Source: Butyrivibrio sp.
GTDB lineage: Bacteria > Bacillota > Clostridia > Lachnospirales > Lachnospiraceae
DNA length: 39,798 bases
NCBI GenBank assembly: GCA_017615275.1
Contig: JAGAAO010000001.1
Location: forward strand, 1-39,798
Reading direction: 5' to 3'
Shown here: one piece after another, positions 1 through 8,381 of the stretch
How the letters are laid out: every line of letters starts with the position of its first letter
How positions within the stretch are numbered: the stretch's first letter is position 1
The notes under the pieces: generated by a model
Told to the model about the DNA's origin: nothing
The model's database searches: none
Seen by the model: only the letters and a program-made list of their open reading frames with translations
Made by a program: the position numbers and the translations under genes

Positions 1-96
1 GAAGATGAGCGTAATTCAAATAAAGCAACTGTAGATTGGCAATTCAAAACATCTGATGCAAGAATCAAACTCAAATCGCTGTACCCTGTCCTTTAA
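1..96 (+). CDS. Transposase C-terminus (partial, probable IS630 family)
   Basis: The window opens inside a reading frame that ends at a TAA at 94-96 and encodes 31 residues. The C-terminal signature DWQFKTSDARIKLKSLYP resembles, from memory of the family, the tail of IS630/Tc1-mariner-type DDE transposases. The start and the catalytic DDE residues lie outside the window, so activity cannot be judged. The frame points towards the interrupted lipoprotein gene and stops about 40 bases before a TA dinucleotide at 134-135. This fits the TA target preference of IS630 elements. The family call is tentative; that it is the end of a transposase gene is more secure. Confidence 0.55.
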   Translation, partial: EDERNSNKATVDWQFKTSDARIKLKSLYPVL

Positions 97-135
97 GGCA
101 GGGAGCGACTTTGATTAATTGTCAACGTGTCAGTA
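1..135 (+). mobile_element. Right end of an insertion sequence
   Basis: Past the transposase stop there are about 40 bases before the lipoprotein coding sequence resumes. They include an inverted repeat at about 83-102 (CCCTG and TTTAAGGCAGGG arms) and the near-palindrome TTGATTAATTGTCAA at 111-125. The likely junction is the TA at 134-135, because the upstream lipoprotein frame loses family-like sequence exactly there. The other end of the element is outside the window, so terminal repeats and a target duplication cannot be confirmed. Confidence 0.5.
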
Positions 136-1846
136 CACTAGAATTGTATAATTCAGTCAAATATTCCAATACACGTTCGTCTTCGTTGCACTCTTTCTTA
201 AAGGCCTCTACAAGCCGTGAATAATCATTCACAATCTGTGATAGCTCAATTTCCTTGCCCGTCTCAAGATTAACGTTAAATATTCTCGAACCAAAGTTTG
301 GATGTGCTCCACCATCCGAATACTCATCCAGTACAATCGTAACAAAATGCTCATCAACTCTTGAAAAACTAGCAGATAAATATGAACTATCGTGCAGTCC
401 CAAACAGCGTCTTCCATCTTCATCTTTGTACCCACCCAAACAGCGCCTGTCACCTTCATCTTTTTTGCCATGATTCCCGAGATATTCATATGTCTCATCC
501 TTATATTTTGTATTGAAAGCCTCTATGTATTTCGCAAATTTAGGGTGTTTATTTTTTTCTTCATCGCATAAGATGATTTCAGGGTAACATCCCCGCTCCT
601 CGATATCTATCGGGCAATAGATATCATGATGCAATACCAGGATTGGCTTATCCCAAGTATATGCAGCAAGATCAAAATGCGTTACCGTCTTTATATTAAG
701 GCCTATATCAGTCAATACGGTATTTTCACCCTCTTTATCAATTCGGAACCATTTTTCTTGTTCTTCTGCGGCATCCTTAATGAAGATATGGTCTCCACAG
801 ACACGTAAATCCCCCACACTAATATCACATGCTAATTCAGGAGGCATATCTGTTTTTACATTTGTTTGGGTAAGAACAGATACAGTATTACTCTCTACAT
901 CATAAGCATAGTAAGTTTTCGTAAACCATATATCTGTGCTTTTTTCTTGCTCTGATATGCTACTCCAATACAATTTGCCGTTTTCCAAGGTATAAAAAGT
1001 ACTATTTTCTAATGTCGCCCCGGAAATCTCATTTTCCTCCATGGTACCAAGCTTTATACAATATACTTTTGAAGTGCTAAGATCATAGTAATCATAGCAC
1101 TCCTTATAAATTATTCCGTTTTTGTCATAACACATCAGACCATGCTGCTCACCATCAAGTTGTGGAAGCGCTGTGACCGTTCCATCTTTTTTTACCATCA
1201 CATAGCCGTTCTTTGATGAATCGGAATCGTACGCAATAACATATCCCACGTCATCCAAAATTTGCGTGATCGAAATGTTTTCTTTATAAAACTTCCCTAT
1301 TGTTTTGTCACTGATTTTATCAAAAAGGTCTCCTAAATCTGCCTTTTTTACATCATATTCAAGATTGTCTTTTATAGAACAAATCAGCTCCTTATCATCA
1401 TAAGTAAAATAAAAGTCTCCCTTGTAATAATCCACATCGAAATCGCAGACCTGACCGGGAATCTTTTTTAACTCTGTGCTTCTACCCGACCTTTCATTCA
1501 CGGCATATAAACTACATTCATCTAATTTTGAATTCCAATATCGACATATAGCAATCTTATCGGAGTAGGTAAGCACTCTTACATCGTCGTCTTTATCATC
1601 CAATCCGAGAATCTCTTTTATTTTGTCATCATGGAACTCTCCAACTTTTTCACCTTTCTCATTTATTGAATAAACTGTGTCACCGGCGTCAAGGGAATAA
1701 AATTCTACCATATCTGATTTTTCTTCAGCACCGGACTTATCGGTAATGCCAGACTTAGCATCTAAACTCTTACCCTGACTGCATCCTGCGATTATCAATA
1801 AAATCAGCAAAGTAATACAAATGGCTGTTATGTTTTTCTTTTTCAT
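122..1846 (-). pseudogene. Lipoprotein with C-terminal DUF3298-like domain, 3'-truncated by IS
   Basis: Starts at the ATG at 1846 (AGGAA five to eight bases upstream), giving 574 residues; an earlier in-frame start at 1861 has no better ribosome site. Residues 1-22 form a lipoprotein signal ending in the lipobox IAGC. The middle is a repetitive beta-rich region (YSIN, YAVN and similar strands) resembling a propeller. From about residue 500 a DUF3298/RsiV-like segment appears (HFVTIVLDEYSDGGAHPN, then LETGKEIELSQI). That domain normally continues for several tens of residues, but here the frame ends in SSVLTR and a stop. The last four or so codons are probably encoded by the insertion sequence. 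A 12-codon in-frame tandem repeat lies near 399-470. The protein may still be made as a truncated form; its substrate is unknown. Confidence 0.65.
399..470 (-). repeat. 36-bp in-frame tandem duplication inside lipoprotein gene
   Basis: CCCAAACAGCG occurs at 399 and again at 435, and the following bases of each unit are also similar (CATCTTCATCTTT versus CACCTTCATCTTT). In protein the two units read KKDEGDRRCLGG and YKDEDGRRCLGL. The repeat keeps frame and inserts two RRCLG motifs just before the DUF3298-like domain. Confidence 0.75.
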
Positions 1847-1939
1847 GCTATTTCCTGTCATATTTTATGTCTGTTTATCTATCCTCAGAGTAGAAGTTTC
1901 AAATGTTAAGATCAGTATCTAACTGTGTAAAGTAGATTC

Positions 1940-2725
1940 TTATTGCAACGCAGTCCTGTAATACACAGCTTCCATATCTTCGCTGTCTTTCTTAACCACT
2001 CTAATATATACATTTTTTAACAGATCCGTATTGCTTGTATCTTTTTCGTCTATCTTTCCTTCGGGATAGATTGCATACTCTAAATCATAATCATCATATT
2101 CACATAGATATGAACCATTTGCTGTTTCAGTGATTTTACTTGGCCATACTTGCGGAAAACCATCTCCGATAATCATTCCGCCTATATCAATCTTTATATC
2201 ACTAAGAGCCTTTCCCCCTCCATATACGGAATTTGACTCATCCGTAGCCTTATATGTGCCTGCAAACTCAGACAGATCGCCATTGAGCACAAGATCGAGA
2301 GCTCCTCCTGGTTTTTTTGTATATTCTTCCCAACTATCGCCTTCTTTAACCTTTAGAACATCGCCATCAAGTATATACTCATGTATCTGAATCTCTCCGC
2401 ACGGTTCCACATATAGTTTTCCATCTGCCCATCTAATTGGAAAACAAATATCATTTCTCACAAGCCCCGTTCCATCTCCACGGAAACAATAGATAAACTC
2501 TCGTTCTAACAAGTCATTACCCTCATAATTCTTCCTTCTGCAGATTCTGGAATATACACCATCGGGATCTTCATCCTGTACGCTGTCGCTCTCTATCATT
2601 TCCACACTTACTTCTGTGCTCACATTATCAACACTTTCTTCAGCCTCAGCCATAACACTATTGCCCTTAGCACATCCTGTCAGCATAAGCGCCATAGCCA
2701 TACAGCAAACAGTCCTTCTTTTCAT
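1940..2725 (-). CDS. Hypothetical lipoprotein
   Basis: The ATG at 2725 is preceded by GGAAGGAGAG at 8-base spacing and gives 261 residues; a start at 2755 would bury the signal peptide. Residues 1-19 are a compact lipoprotein signal with lipobox LTGC, followed by an acidic, Ser-rich linker to about residue 55. The mature part has two similar beta-rich segments: FIYCFRGDGTGLVRND near residue 80, and the region around GSYLCEYDDYDLEYAIYPEG near residue 210. It resembles small lipocalin-like or immunity-type lipoproteins, but I do not recognise a family. It lies between the alpha/beta hydrolase and the truncated lipoprotein on the same strand, with gaps of 79 and 93 bases, so co-transcription is plausible but not shown. 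Confidence 0.75.
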   Translation of the reverse strand: MKRRTVCCMAMALMLTGCAKGNSVMAEAEESVDNVSTEVSVEMIESDSVQDEDPDGVYSRICRRKNYEGNDLLEREFIYCFRGDGTGLVRNDICFPIRWADGKLYVEPCGEIQIHEYILDGDVLKVKEGDSWEEYTKKPGGALDLVLNGDLSEFAGTYKATDESNSVYGGGKALSDIKIDIGGMIIGDGFPQVWPSKITETANGSYLCEYDDYDLEYAIYPEGKIDEKDTSNTDLLKNVYIRVVKKDSEDMEAVYYRTALQ

Positions 2726-2804
2726 ACAAAATACTCTCCTTCCTATTATGCACAATACTCACTAATATCAGCCCCATATCCTACAATATCTTTTGATTCT
2801 CATA

Positions 2805-3734
2805 TTATAATGCCTTGAGAAACTCTCTAATTTCCTTTACTACCCTGTTCAGCTCGTCCATGTATACATAATGTCCACAGTCAAGTTTTATAAGCTTGCC
2901 GTCTACAGATGCATCAACCAGTGCCTGATGTCCGCCTATCCAGCCTTCAGGATCCATTTCCGCAAGCTCTTTGGATATGATTTGAATCGTAGGTGCAGTT
3001 GGAAGAGGCATGCTGTCAATCTCGTCGCAGACCTTTCCCGCACTCTTATTCTCACTGAGAACGTTTTTATTCATCTCTTTCTTTTCTATGAGGGCATAAA
3101 GCATTTTGTCCTCTTCGGTTTCAAGGTCCGCTCCTTCAAGTCTTGTAATTCCTAGCCCTCTGCACACTCTATAGATTGGATAAAATATGCAATTTGCATC
3201 TTCAACGTAGCTTTCTCTCCAACTGGTAACAGACATATCCATTCCAACAATACCTTCTACTTCTTCCGGATACTTCTGCGCCCAAAGAGTTGCTTCAAAC
3301 CCTGAATATGAATGAGGACAAAGTACAAAAGGTCCCTCTATCCCAAGCTTCCGAAGGGCTTCTCTGTCATTTTCGATAATAGTGTCAAAATCTCTCTTGC
3401 CGGGTACTACATCACTAAAACCATATCCGAATTTCTCTATGATAACGATCTTATTCTCATCTGATAAATCCTTTGCCATAGGTAGAAAGTTCGTGTAAGG
3501 GCTAATATCTGCCCACCCCGACATAAATACCAGAGTATGCTCACCCTGACCTTCTAAATATACGTGCATCTTGTGACCGTCAACTTCCACCATCTGTCCG
3601 GGAACATTCTTCAAATATACTTTCTCTTGGCTTATTTTAATCCTGTGATATACAAACACACCCGCCAATATAATAAGGATCATTACAAGTAATCCTAATA
3701 TAATATTTCTAAGTACTCTTAACACTTTTCTCAT
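2805..3734 (-). CDS. Membrane-anchored alpha/beta hydrolase
   Basis: 309 residues. Residues 8-29 are an uncleaved hydrophobic anchor (NIILGLLVMILIILAGVFVYH) that would place the hydrolase domain outside the membrane. The alpha/beta-hydrolase fold is shown by GWADISPYTNF (oxyanion loop region), the nucleophile elbow LCPHSYSGFEA (Ser in a G/H-x-S-x-G-type turn), the segment GMDMS after it, and the C-terminal CGHYVYMDE supplying the catalytic His. The substrate (ester, lipid or peptide) is not predictable. The start at 3734 has GGGAGAA upstream. A 335-base gap upstream, before the tRNA, separates it from the large minus-strand block. Confidence 0.85.
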   Translation of the reverse strand: MRKVLRVLRNIILGLLVMILIILAGVFVYHRIKISQEKVYLKNVPGQMVEVDGHKMHVYLEGQGEHTLVFMSGWADISPYTNFLPMAKDLSDENKIVIIEKFGYGFSDVVPGKRDFDTIIENDREALRKLGIEGPFVLCPHSYSGFEATLWAQKYPEEVEGIVGMDMSVTSWRESYVEDANCIFYPIYRVCRGLGITRLEGADLETEEDKMLYALIEKKEMNKNVLSENKSAGKVCDEIDSMPLPTAPTIQIISKELAEMDPEGWIGGHQALVDASVDGKLIKLDCGHYVYMDELNRVVKEIREFLKAL

Positions 3735-4021
3735 TTTATATTATTCTCCCTTTTCCGTTAGAATTTTGTAATCTGCTCATTATTTAGTTTTCGACAGTCA
3801 AAATTTATTCAACATGGTAGAAAGTTTCATTTTTAATCATAACTACCAACTATTAAAAAATCCTTAAACCATTAACACACTGTATGAATATATTTTAGGG
3901 TAATTTATTCGATTCAGCTAAAGTGTCATACTGATTTCAGATTTTTGATACAATAGATGCGTATCAATTCTTGTCCATCGCGGTATGGATGTTAAAAGCA
4001 TTCAGAAATGGTAGAACTGAG
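3735..4021. other. Non-coding, AT-rich stretch beside tRNA-Pro
   Basis: No intact gene is seen between the hydrolase start and the tRNA terminator. The stretch is AT-rich and contains only the possible integrase remnant described separately. I could not pick a convincing promoter for the hydrolase; a TTGACT hexamer lies on the minus strand near 3795 without a well-spaced -10. Confidence 0.6.
3952..4014 (+). pseudogene. Remnant of tyrosine recombinase (integrase) C-terminus
   Basis: In the plus-strand frame, codons 3964-4011 read SILVHRGMDVKSIQKW and then a TAG. This matches the helix that precedes the catalytic LGH motif in phage-type integrases (typically S-L-L-x-x-x-G-V/M-D-x-K-S/T-I-Q-x-W/L-L-G-H). 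The remnant stops exactly where LGH would start and has no coding frame before it. It lies about 55 bases from the 3' end of tRNA-Pro, a usual integration site. The match is short, so chance cannot be ruled out. Confidence 0.4.
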
Positions 4022-4057
4022 ATAAAAAAATAAGGGTTTGCAAATCTGCAAACCCTT
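4022..4057 (-). terminator. Intrinsic terminator of tRNA-Pro
   Basis: An 11-bp perfect stem (arms 4032-4042 and 4047-4057, loop of four) is followed, reading the minus strand, by a run of seven T at 4024-4030. It starts 13 bases after the tRNA 3' end. Confidence 0.9.
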
Positions 4058-4069
4058 GAAAATACTGAA

Positions 4070-4143
4070 TCGGGGCGACAGGATTCGAACCTGCGACCTC
4101 TGCGTCCCGAACGCAGCGCTCTACCAAACTGAGCCACGCCCCG
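4070..4143 (-). tRNA. tRNA-Pro (anticodon CGG)
   Basis: 74 bases without an encoded CCA. The acceptor stem is CGGGGCG with CGCCCCG and the discriminator base is A. The D-arm is GCTC...GAGC and the anticodon stem is CTGCG/CGCAG around loop TTCGGGA, so the anticodon is CGG (reads CCG), with G37 as usual for proline tRNAs. The T-arm contains GGTTCGAATCC. CCA must be added by the nucleotidyltransferase, whose gene is also in this window. A terminator follows immediately, so the tRNA ends a transcript. Confidence 0.96.
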
Positions 4144-4188
4144 ATATGCAGCTGTTACCTGTATAGAGTAACAGCAACGTTGATTATA

Positions 4189-5310
4189 TCATTCATGCTC
4201 TTTTTTTACAATATCTATTTGATCTACAGCAAGGTCCTCGAGCGTGATTTTCATCATATCTTCATTTGAAGGATTCTCAAGTTTCGAAACCCTTCCCGCC
4301 TGATTGGTTATGATCTCTTCAAAAAGATTTCTGACTTCTCTTGCATTGGCGAAATTGTCGTTGTTCTTGAGCTTCTTTGCTGTAATAAGCGCTCTCACCT
4401 GATGTTTTACGTCTTCGTCCACCTTGTAATCATACTTATCACAATTCATATAGAATATCTTCTCAAGCTCATCGATAGAATAGTCAGGGAATTCAATGTA
4501 CTTATTGAATCTCGACTTAAGACCGGGATTGCTTTCTATGAACTTCTTCATAGGCTCCGTGTAACCCGCAACAATAACGACAAAATCTTTTCTGTTATCT
4601 TCCATAGCCTTGAGTATAGTGTCTATGGCTTCCTGACCGAAGGCATCATCCTTCTGTGAAAGAGCATATGCTTCATCAATAAAGAGCACTCCGCCCATAG
4701 CCTTCTTGATCTGCTCTGTTGTCTTGATCGCGGTCTGTCCCACATATCCCGCAACAAGTCCTGATCTGTCCACCTCAACGAGCTGTCCCTTTGAAAGAAC
4801 TCCGATCTGCTTGTATATCTTGGCAATTATTCTCGCAACCGAAGTCTTACCTGTTCCGGGATTGCCCGTAAATACCAGGTGAAGGGAAACAGGTACAGAT
4901 TTAAGCCCCTGCTCTTCTCTTGCTTTCTGAACTTTTACAAAGGCAGTCAGTTCTTTGACATCATCCTTTATGGTATCGAGACCTATGAGCTTATCAAGCG
5001 CCTCCATAGGATCTTCTTCAGGCTCTTCCTCTTTGTTTTCTTCAGAAGAATTAAGATTACTGTCTGCGGCAAAAAGAGCTTTAGCTTCATCAAGCGCATT
5101 CTGTGCGTTCTTGACTGCATCTTCCTTTCCTTCCGCGGATTTTTCTTCCTCGTTCCCGATTACTTTCTTACTCTCCGAAGAAGTTTTTTCCACCGAAGGC
5201 TTAGACGGCTGTGAAGAAAAGAAATCTCCGTACAGACCTCCGAGAAGGTCTTTCTGCATGCTAGTAATCTTATTTAATGTCTCAAGTTGCTTGTCTCTTG
5301 ACTTATCCAT
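4189..5310 (-). CDS. AAA+ ATPase, SpoVK/CbbX-like
   Basis: 373 residues. Residues 1-105 are a low-complexity acidic, Ser/Glu-rich region (EEKSAEGKED, EEENKEEEPEEDP). The rest is one AAA+ module: LIGLDTIKDDVKEL at the start, Walker A GNPGTGKT, Walker B VLFIDEAYAL, and the sensor region with GYTEPMKKFIESNPGLKSRFNKYIEF, which is typical of the SpoVK/CbbX subgroup. Start ATG 5310 has AGGAG at 7-base spacing. Members act as hexameric remodellers; no RuBisCO or sporulation genes lie nearby, so the client is unknown. It follows the DUF5722 gene and its terminator-like hairpin, and is the last gene before tRNA-Pro. Confidence 0.85.
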   Translation of the reverse strand: MDKSRDKQLETLNKITSMQKDLLGGLYGDFFSSQPSKPSVEKTSSESKKVIGNEEEKSAEGKEDAVKNAQNALDEAKALFAADSNLNSSEENKEEEPEEDPMEALDKLIGLDTIKDDVKELTAFVKVQKAREEQGLKSVPVSLHLVFTGNPGTGKTSVARIIAKIYKQIGVLSKGQLVEVDRSGLVAGYVGQTAIKTTEQIKKAMGGVLFIDEAYALSQKDDAFGQEAIDTILKAMEDNRKDFVVIVAGYTEPMKKFIESNPGLKSRFNKYIEFPDYSIDELEKIFYMNCDKYDYKVDEDVKHQVRALITAKKLKNNDNFANAREVRNLFEEIITNQAGRVSKLENPSNEDMMKITLEDLAVDQIDIVKKEHE

Positions 5311-5372
5311 TCTTTAACTCCTGTTATCTAACTTAAATCAAAGAGCCGCATAAACTTACCTTATTATAGGAA

Positions 5373-5397
5373 ACGGCACATCCTTAGGATGTGCCGT
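5373..5397 (-). terminator. Stem-loop after the DUF5722 gene
   Basis: An 11-bp perfect GC-rich stem (ACGGCACATCC with GGATGTGCCGT, loop TTA) begins eight bases past the DUF5722 stop. On the minus strand it is followed by TTTCC only, so termination may be partial. A TATAAT lies just beyond it (about 5364-5369), without a good -35. Confidence 0.6.
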
Positions 5398-5404
5398 CTT
5401 ATCA

Positions 5405-7063
5405 TCAGTCGTTCAAAAACCAACCGTTTCTGCTCCTGAAAGTTCTGTTTGCTACCATTGCATCTACATCCTCTCCGATTATCTGGGATGCTTTTGCCTT
5501 ATAAGTTCCGGCTTCTTTTGTGTCCATGTATTTGTATGCATCATAGGACTGTTTCTTGCTTCCGTCAAGATTCTTAAGTCCCTGAGCTATATGGCTCTCC
5601 ATCTCATGTGCATCATCAGTCTCTCTAAAGAGAATGAAGCTTGTAATGTAAGGATTGCTCTTAGCCATTGTATACGCATACACGATCGATGCAAGCTGAG
5701 CGTCCTCTCCAAAACTGGAAGTATAACCAATCTCTGAAAGTGAGATCTGTCTTACCTTTCCTGCGGGATTAAGGAACTCTGCACTACACATATAATCTGT
5801 AAGAAGATATATGTTCTCAATCGTTATGTAAGGTGTGGCAAGCGATGTATTAACATACTGCGCCTGCTGTTTCCAAGCGTAAGGATCGAACAAAGGAGCA
5901 TTGTAAGGATGTACTGAAAGTGACCAGTCAACATTTCCTTCTCTTCTCATATAGTAGTTAAATCTGTCGAGATACTCCTTTGCAAGGAAGCATCCGGGAT
6001 TTGACTTTCTGTTCCACTCCTGATCGATAGAGTTATAAACTCTTGCGTTTGCATTTACGCTCTTGATTCCGTTATAGAATATTCTAAATGCCTTAACATA
6101 CTCGCTTACATTGAGTTCAAGGTTGGTTGAATCCATGTAATACCACTCTGTTCTGGCATTTACTTCGTTTCCGATTACCCAGTTATCAACAGTTCCGAAC
6201 TGTCCGCCTGAGTATCTCTGTGCAAGGAATGCTGCGATAGCCTTGAGATGCTGTGTTCCGCCATTCTCTTTGGTATTCATCGCATATCCGGGGCAAACAT
6301 GTGCATCTCTTGAAAGAGGATGTATAAGATCTGCTCCCGCTGCTGTCTTGTTGTTCAAAATAGTAAGTGTAAGCTGGAAATTATTGAGCGAACACCATCT
6401 TACAAAACCGTCATACTGCTGAAGTGCCGCAGTATTGAACTGATATGTCTTACCGTCATAGTTAAACTCTGTTGTAGGATAAGCTGCATTTGTTGAAGGT
6501 CCTACGATATCGCCCATGTAAAGGTTATAAACCATCTGAGCAACTCCGAGATCCTTGAATGTTGCAGCATCTGCATTATTCGGAAGGATTCCCTTCATAC
6601 CGTGATCGTTTCTTCCTACTGTATGGCTGGCCACTGCCTCAGGATTTATAATGTAATGCTCGTTACTTACCTGATACATTGATCCGCCGCTCTTAACTGC
6701 TACAAGGAACTTCTTTGAAAGATTTGAATCTTCTGTTCCAAGTCCGAGTTTAAATGTGAAAGTTGCGTCTTTTGCTCTTTCCGTTGTCGCAACAACTTTA
6801 CCTGTTACGCCATCCTGGTATACTTCATCTGCGTAAAGATAATATTTTCCATCATCTGAACCGGGTAAACTACTTGCAGAAACGTTTACTACTACGTTAT
6901 CTCCGGAAATAGTACATGAGTTGATATTTACAACTCTGTCGACAGCTTCTGCAACACTGCCCTTTCCATCATTGATCGCATCATACGATGAAACTGCGCA
7001 AAATACGGTAGCGGTTGTCATTACGATGCCAATAATCTTCTTAAAAGTATTACTTCTTATCAC
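5405..7063 (-). CDS. Secreted DUF5722-family protein, putative glycosidase
   Basis: I place the start at the GTG at 7063 because GGAGG lies six bases upstream; the GTG at 7078 would put that site inside the gene. This gives 552 residues. An N-terminal hydrophobic segment (IIGIVMTTATVFCAVSSY) acts as signal or anchor. A beta-sandwich-like domain covers about 35-145, then a TIM-barrel-like domain to the end. WVIGNEVNART (N-E motif, candidate acid/base) and ISLSEIGYTSS (candidate nucleophile Glu after a strand) are arranged as in clan GH-A glycosidases. DUF5722 proteins are common in Lachnospiraceae; their substrate has not been established to my knowledge. No transporter or CAZyme partner adjoins it. 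Confidence 0.75.
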   Translation of the reverse strand: MIRSNTFKKIIGIVMTTATVFCAVSSYDAINDGKGSVAEAVDRVVNINSCTISGDNVVVNVSASSLPGSDDGKYYLYADEVYQDGVTGKVVATTERAKDATFTFKLGLGTEDSNLSKKFLVAVKSGGSMYQVSNEHYIINPEAVASHTVGRNDHGMKGILPNNADAATFKDLGVAQMVYNLYMGDIVGPSTNAAYPTTEFNYDGKTYQFNTAALQQYDGFVRWCSLNNFQLTLTILNNKTAAGADLIHPLSRDAHVCPGYAMNTKENGGTQHLKAIAAFLAQRYSGGQFGTVDNWVIGNEVNARTEWYYMDSTNLELNVSEYVKAFRIFYNGIKSVNANARVYNSIDQEWNRKSNPGCFLAKEYLDRFNYYMRREGNVDWSLSVHPYNAPLFDPYAWKQQAQYVNTSLATPYITIENIYLLTDYMCSAEFLNPAGKVRQISLSEIGYTSSFGEDAQLASIVYAYTMAKSNPYITSFILFRETDDAHEMESHIAQGLKNLDGSKKQSYDAYKYMDTKEAGTYKAKASQIIGEDVDAMVANRTFRSRNGWFLND

Positions 7064-7117
7064 AACTTTCCTCCACACATTACGTTTCTATATTTAATTT
7101 ACTTTTTGAGTTTATAC

Positions 7118-8320
7118 TTAAAACCGTGAATTTGCAACAGCGTCGGCAAATTGCTCAACAGCCTCAGCATCGCCCGCTGACAAAGCACTCTTGATTGTAA
7201 GCTTCTGTTCAAGTATCTGAACATTTTTAAGTGTCTGAAGTTTATCTGTCATAAGCTTAACTGTAACAGGTGCCCATGTTCCGTTCTCTCCCAGAGCAAA
7301 TATCCTGTTCTGCACTCCCAAAGCGATCATATCGTTAATAAACGCTTCCATCGGAGGATAGAGTCCGCCATTGTATGTAGGGCAGATAAGTACAATCTTG
7401 GCACATCTCCACACTTCACCGATAAGGTAGGATACGTCTGTTCCGGATACATCATATACCTTCACATTTTTTCCTGTCTTTGCTCTCAAAGAAGCGGCAA
7501 CCGATTCTGCAGCGCTTGCGGTATGTCCGTAAAGACTTCCGTAAACAACCGCGATATCATCTGTCTCAGCGGTATATGTACTCCACTTCTGGTATTTATC
7601 AAGGATCCATGCTATGTTCTCTCTCCAGATCGGTCCGTGAAGAGGAAGGATCATATTGATCTCAAGTCCTGCCGCCTTCTTTAAAACAGTCTGAACCGGC
7701 ATTCCGTATTTTCCAACGATATTTGCATAATATCTTCTTGCTGAATCAAGAAAATCTCTCTCAAAATCGTACTCATCCGCAAAAAGTCCACCGTCGAGCG
7801 CACCGAATGTTCCGAATGCATCTGCGGCAAAAAGAGCCTTTGAAGTAACATCATAAGCCATCATTACCTCAGGCCAGTGCACCATGGGCGCCGCTACAAA
7901 CTTAAATGTGTGCTTACCTGTTGAAAGCTCATCGCCTTCCTTTATCTCAAGTTTATTGAAATTAGCTGCTTCGGGGAAAAACTGTTCCATGAATGCGAAA
8001 GTCTTATTCGCTCCTACTACTGTAACTTCGGGGAACATCTTAACCACTGTACCTATAAGTGCGCAGTGATCGGGCTCCATGTGAAGCACAACAAGATAAT
8101 CAAGCTTCTTTCCTGCCAGAACAGTCTTTAGATTCTCAAGATACTGATCTGATATTGTTATATCCGCAGTGTCGAATACTGCTTTCTTCTCATCATCGAT
8201 AAAATAGCTGTTGTATGAAACTCCTTCCGGAATCGGGAAAATATTCTCAAATAGCGCAAGTCTTCTGTCGCTTCCGCCGATCCAGAAGATATCATCGGTA
8301 ACTCTCTTTTCACCGTTCAT
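7118..8320 (-). CDS. fprA: Flavodiiron protein (FprA-type A flavoprotein)
   Basis: 400 residues, a normal length for two-domain flavodiiron proteins. The N-terminal metallo-beta-lactamase-like domain holds the diiron ligands H80-x-E82-x-D84-H85 (HMEPDH), H148 (MVHWPE), D167 (FAADAFG) and H228 (LPLHGP). The flavodoxin domain starts near 255 with the FMN phosphate loop YGSLYGHTASA. The enzyme takes electrons from rubredoxin or NADH-linked partners and reduces O2 to water, or NO to N2O, in the cytoplasm, protecting strict anaerobes. There is no C-terminal rubredoxin domain. The start has AAGGAGAGA at good spacing. The gene lies between the histidine kinase and DUF5722 genes, separated from the former by a strong stem-loop. 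Confidence 0.93.
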   Translation of the reverse strand: MNGEKRVTDDIFWIGGSDRRLALFENIFPIPEGVSYNSYFIDDEKKAVFDTADITISDQYLENLKTVLAGKKLDYLVVLHMEPDHCALIGTVVKMFPEVTVVGANKTFAFMEQFFPEAANFNKLEIKEGDELSTGKHTFKFVAAPMVHWPEVMMAYDVTSKALFAADAFGTFGALDGGLFADEYDFERDFLDSARRYYANIVGKYGMPVQTVLKKAAGLEINMILPLHGPIWRENIAWILDKYQKWSTYTAETDDIAVVYGSLYGHTASAAESVAASLRAKTGKNVKVYDVSGTDVSYLIGEVWRCAKIVLICPTYNGGLYPPMEAFINDMIALGVQNRIFALGENGTWAPVTVKLMTDKLQTLKNVQILEQKLTIKSALSAGDAEAVEQFADAVANSRF

Positions 8321-8343
8321 ATTTGTCTCTCCTTCTCATAGTT

Positions 8344-8369
8344 ATAGGGAATGCCCCTGCATTCCCTAT
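8344..8369. terminator. Stem-loop between histidine kinase and fprA
   Basis: Perfect 11-bp inverted repeat (ATAGGGAATGC with GCATTCCCTAT, loop of four) starting 12 bases past the kinase stop. On the minus strand no T-run follows; on the plus strand it is followed by TTTTCTC. It may act as a 3' end or processing site rather than a strong terminator. Confidence 0.5.
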
Positions 8370-8381
8370 TTTCTCATATTT

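Noticed and set aside
122-1846. Frameshift as the reason for the shortened lipoprotein
   Set aside because: Sequence beyond the break is transposase-terminus-like rather than DUF3298 in another frame, so an insertion explains it better.
3985-4014. Short independent peptide starting at ATG 3985
   Set aside because: It has no ribosome site, and the match of the longer frame to integrase tails explains it better.
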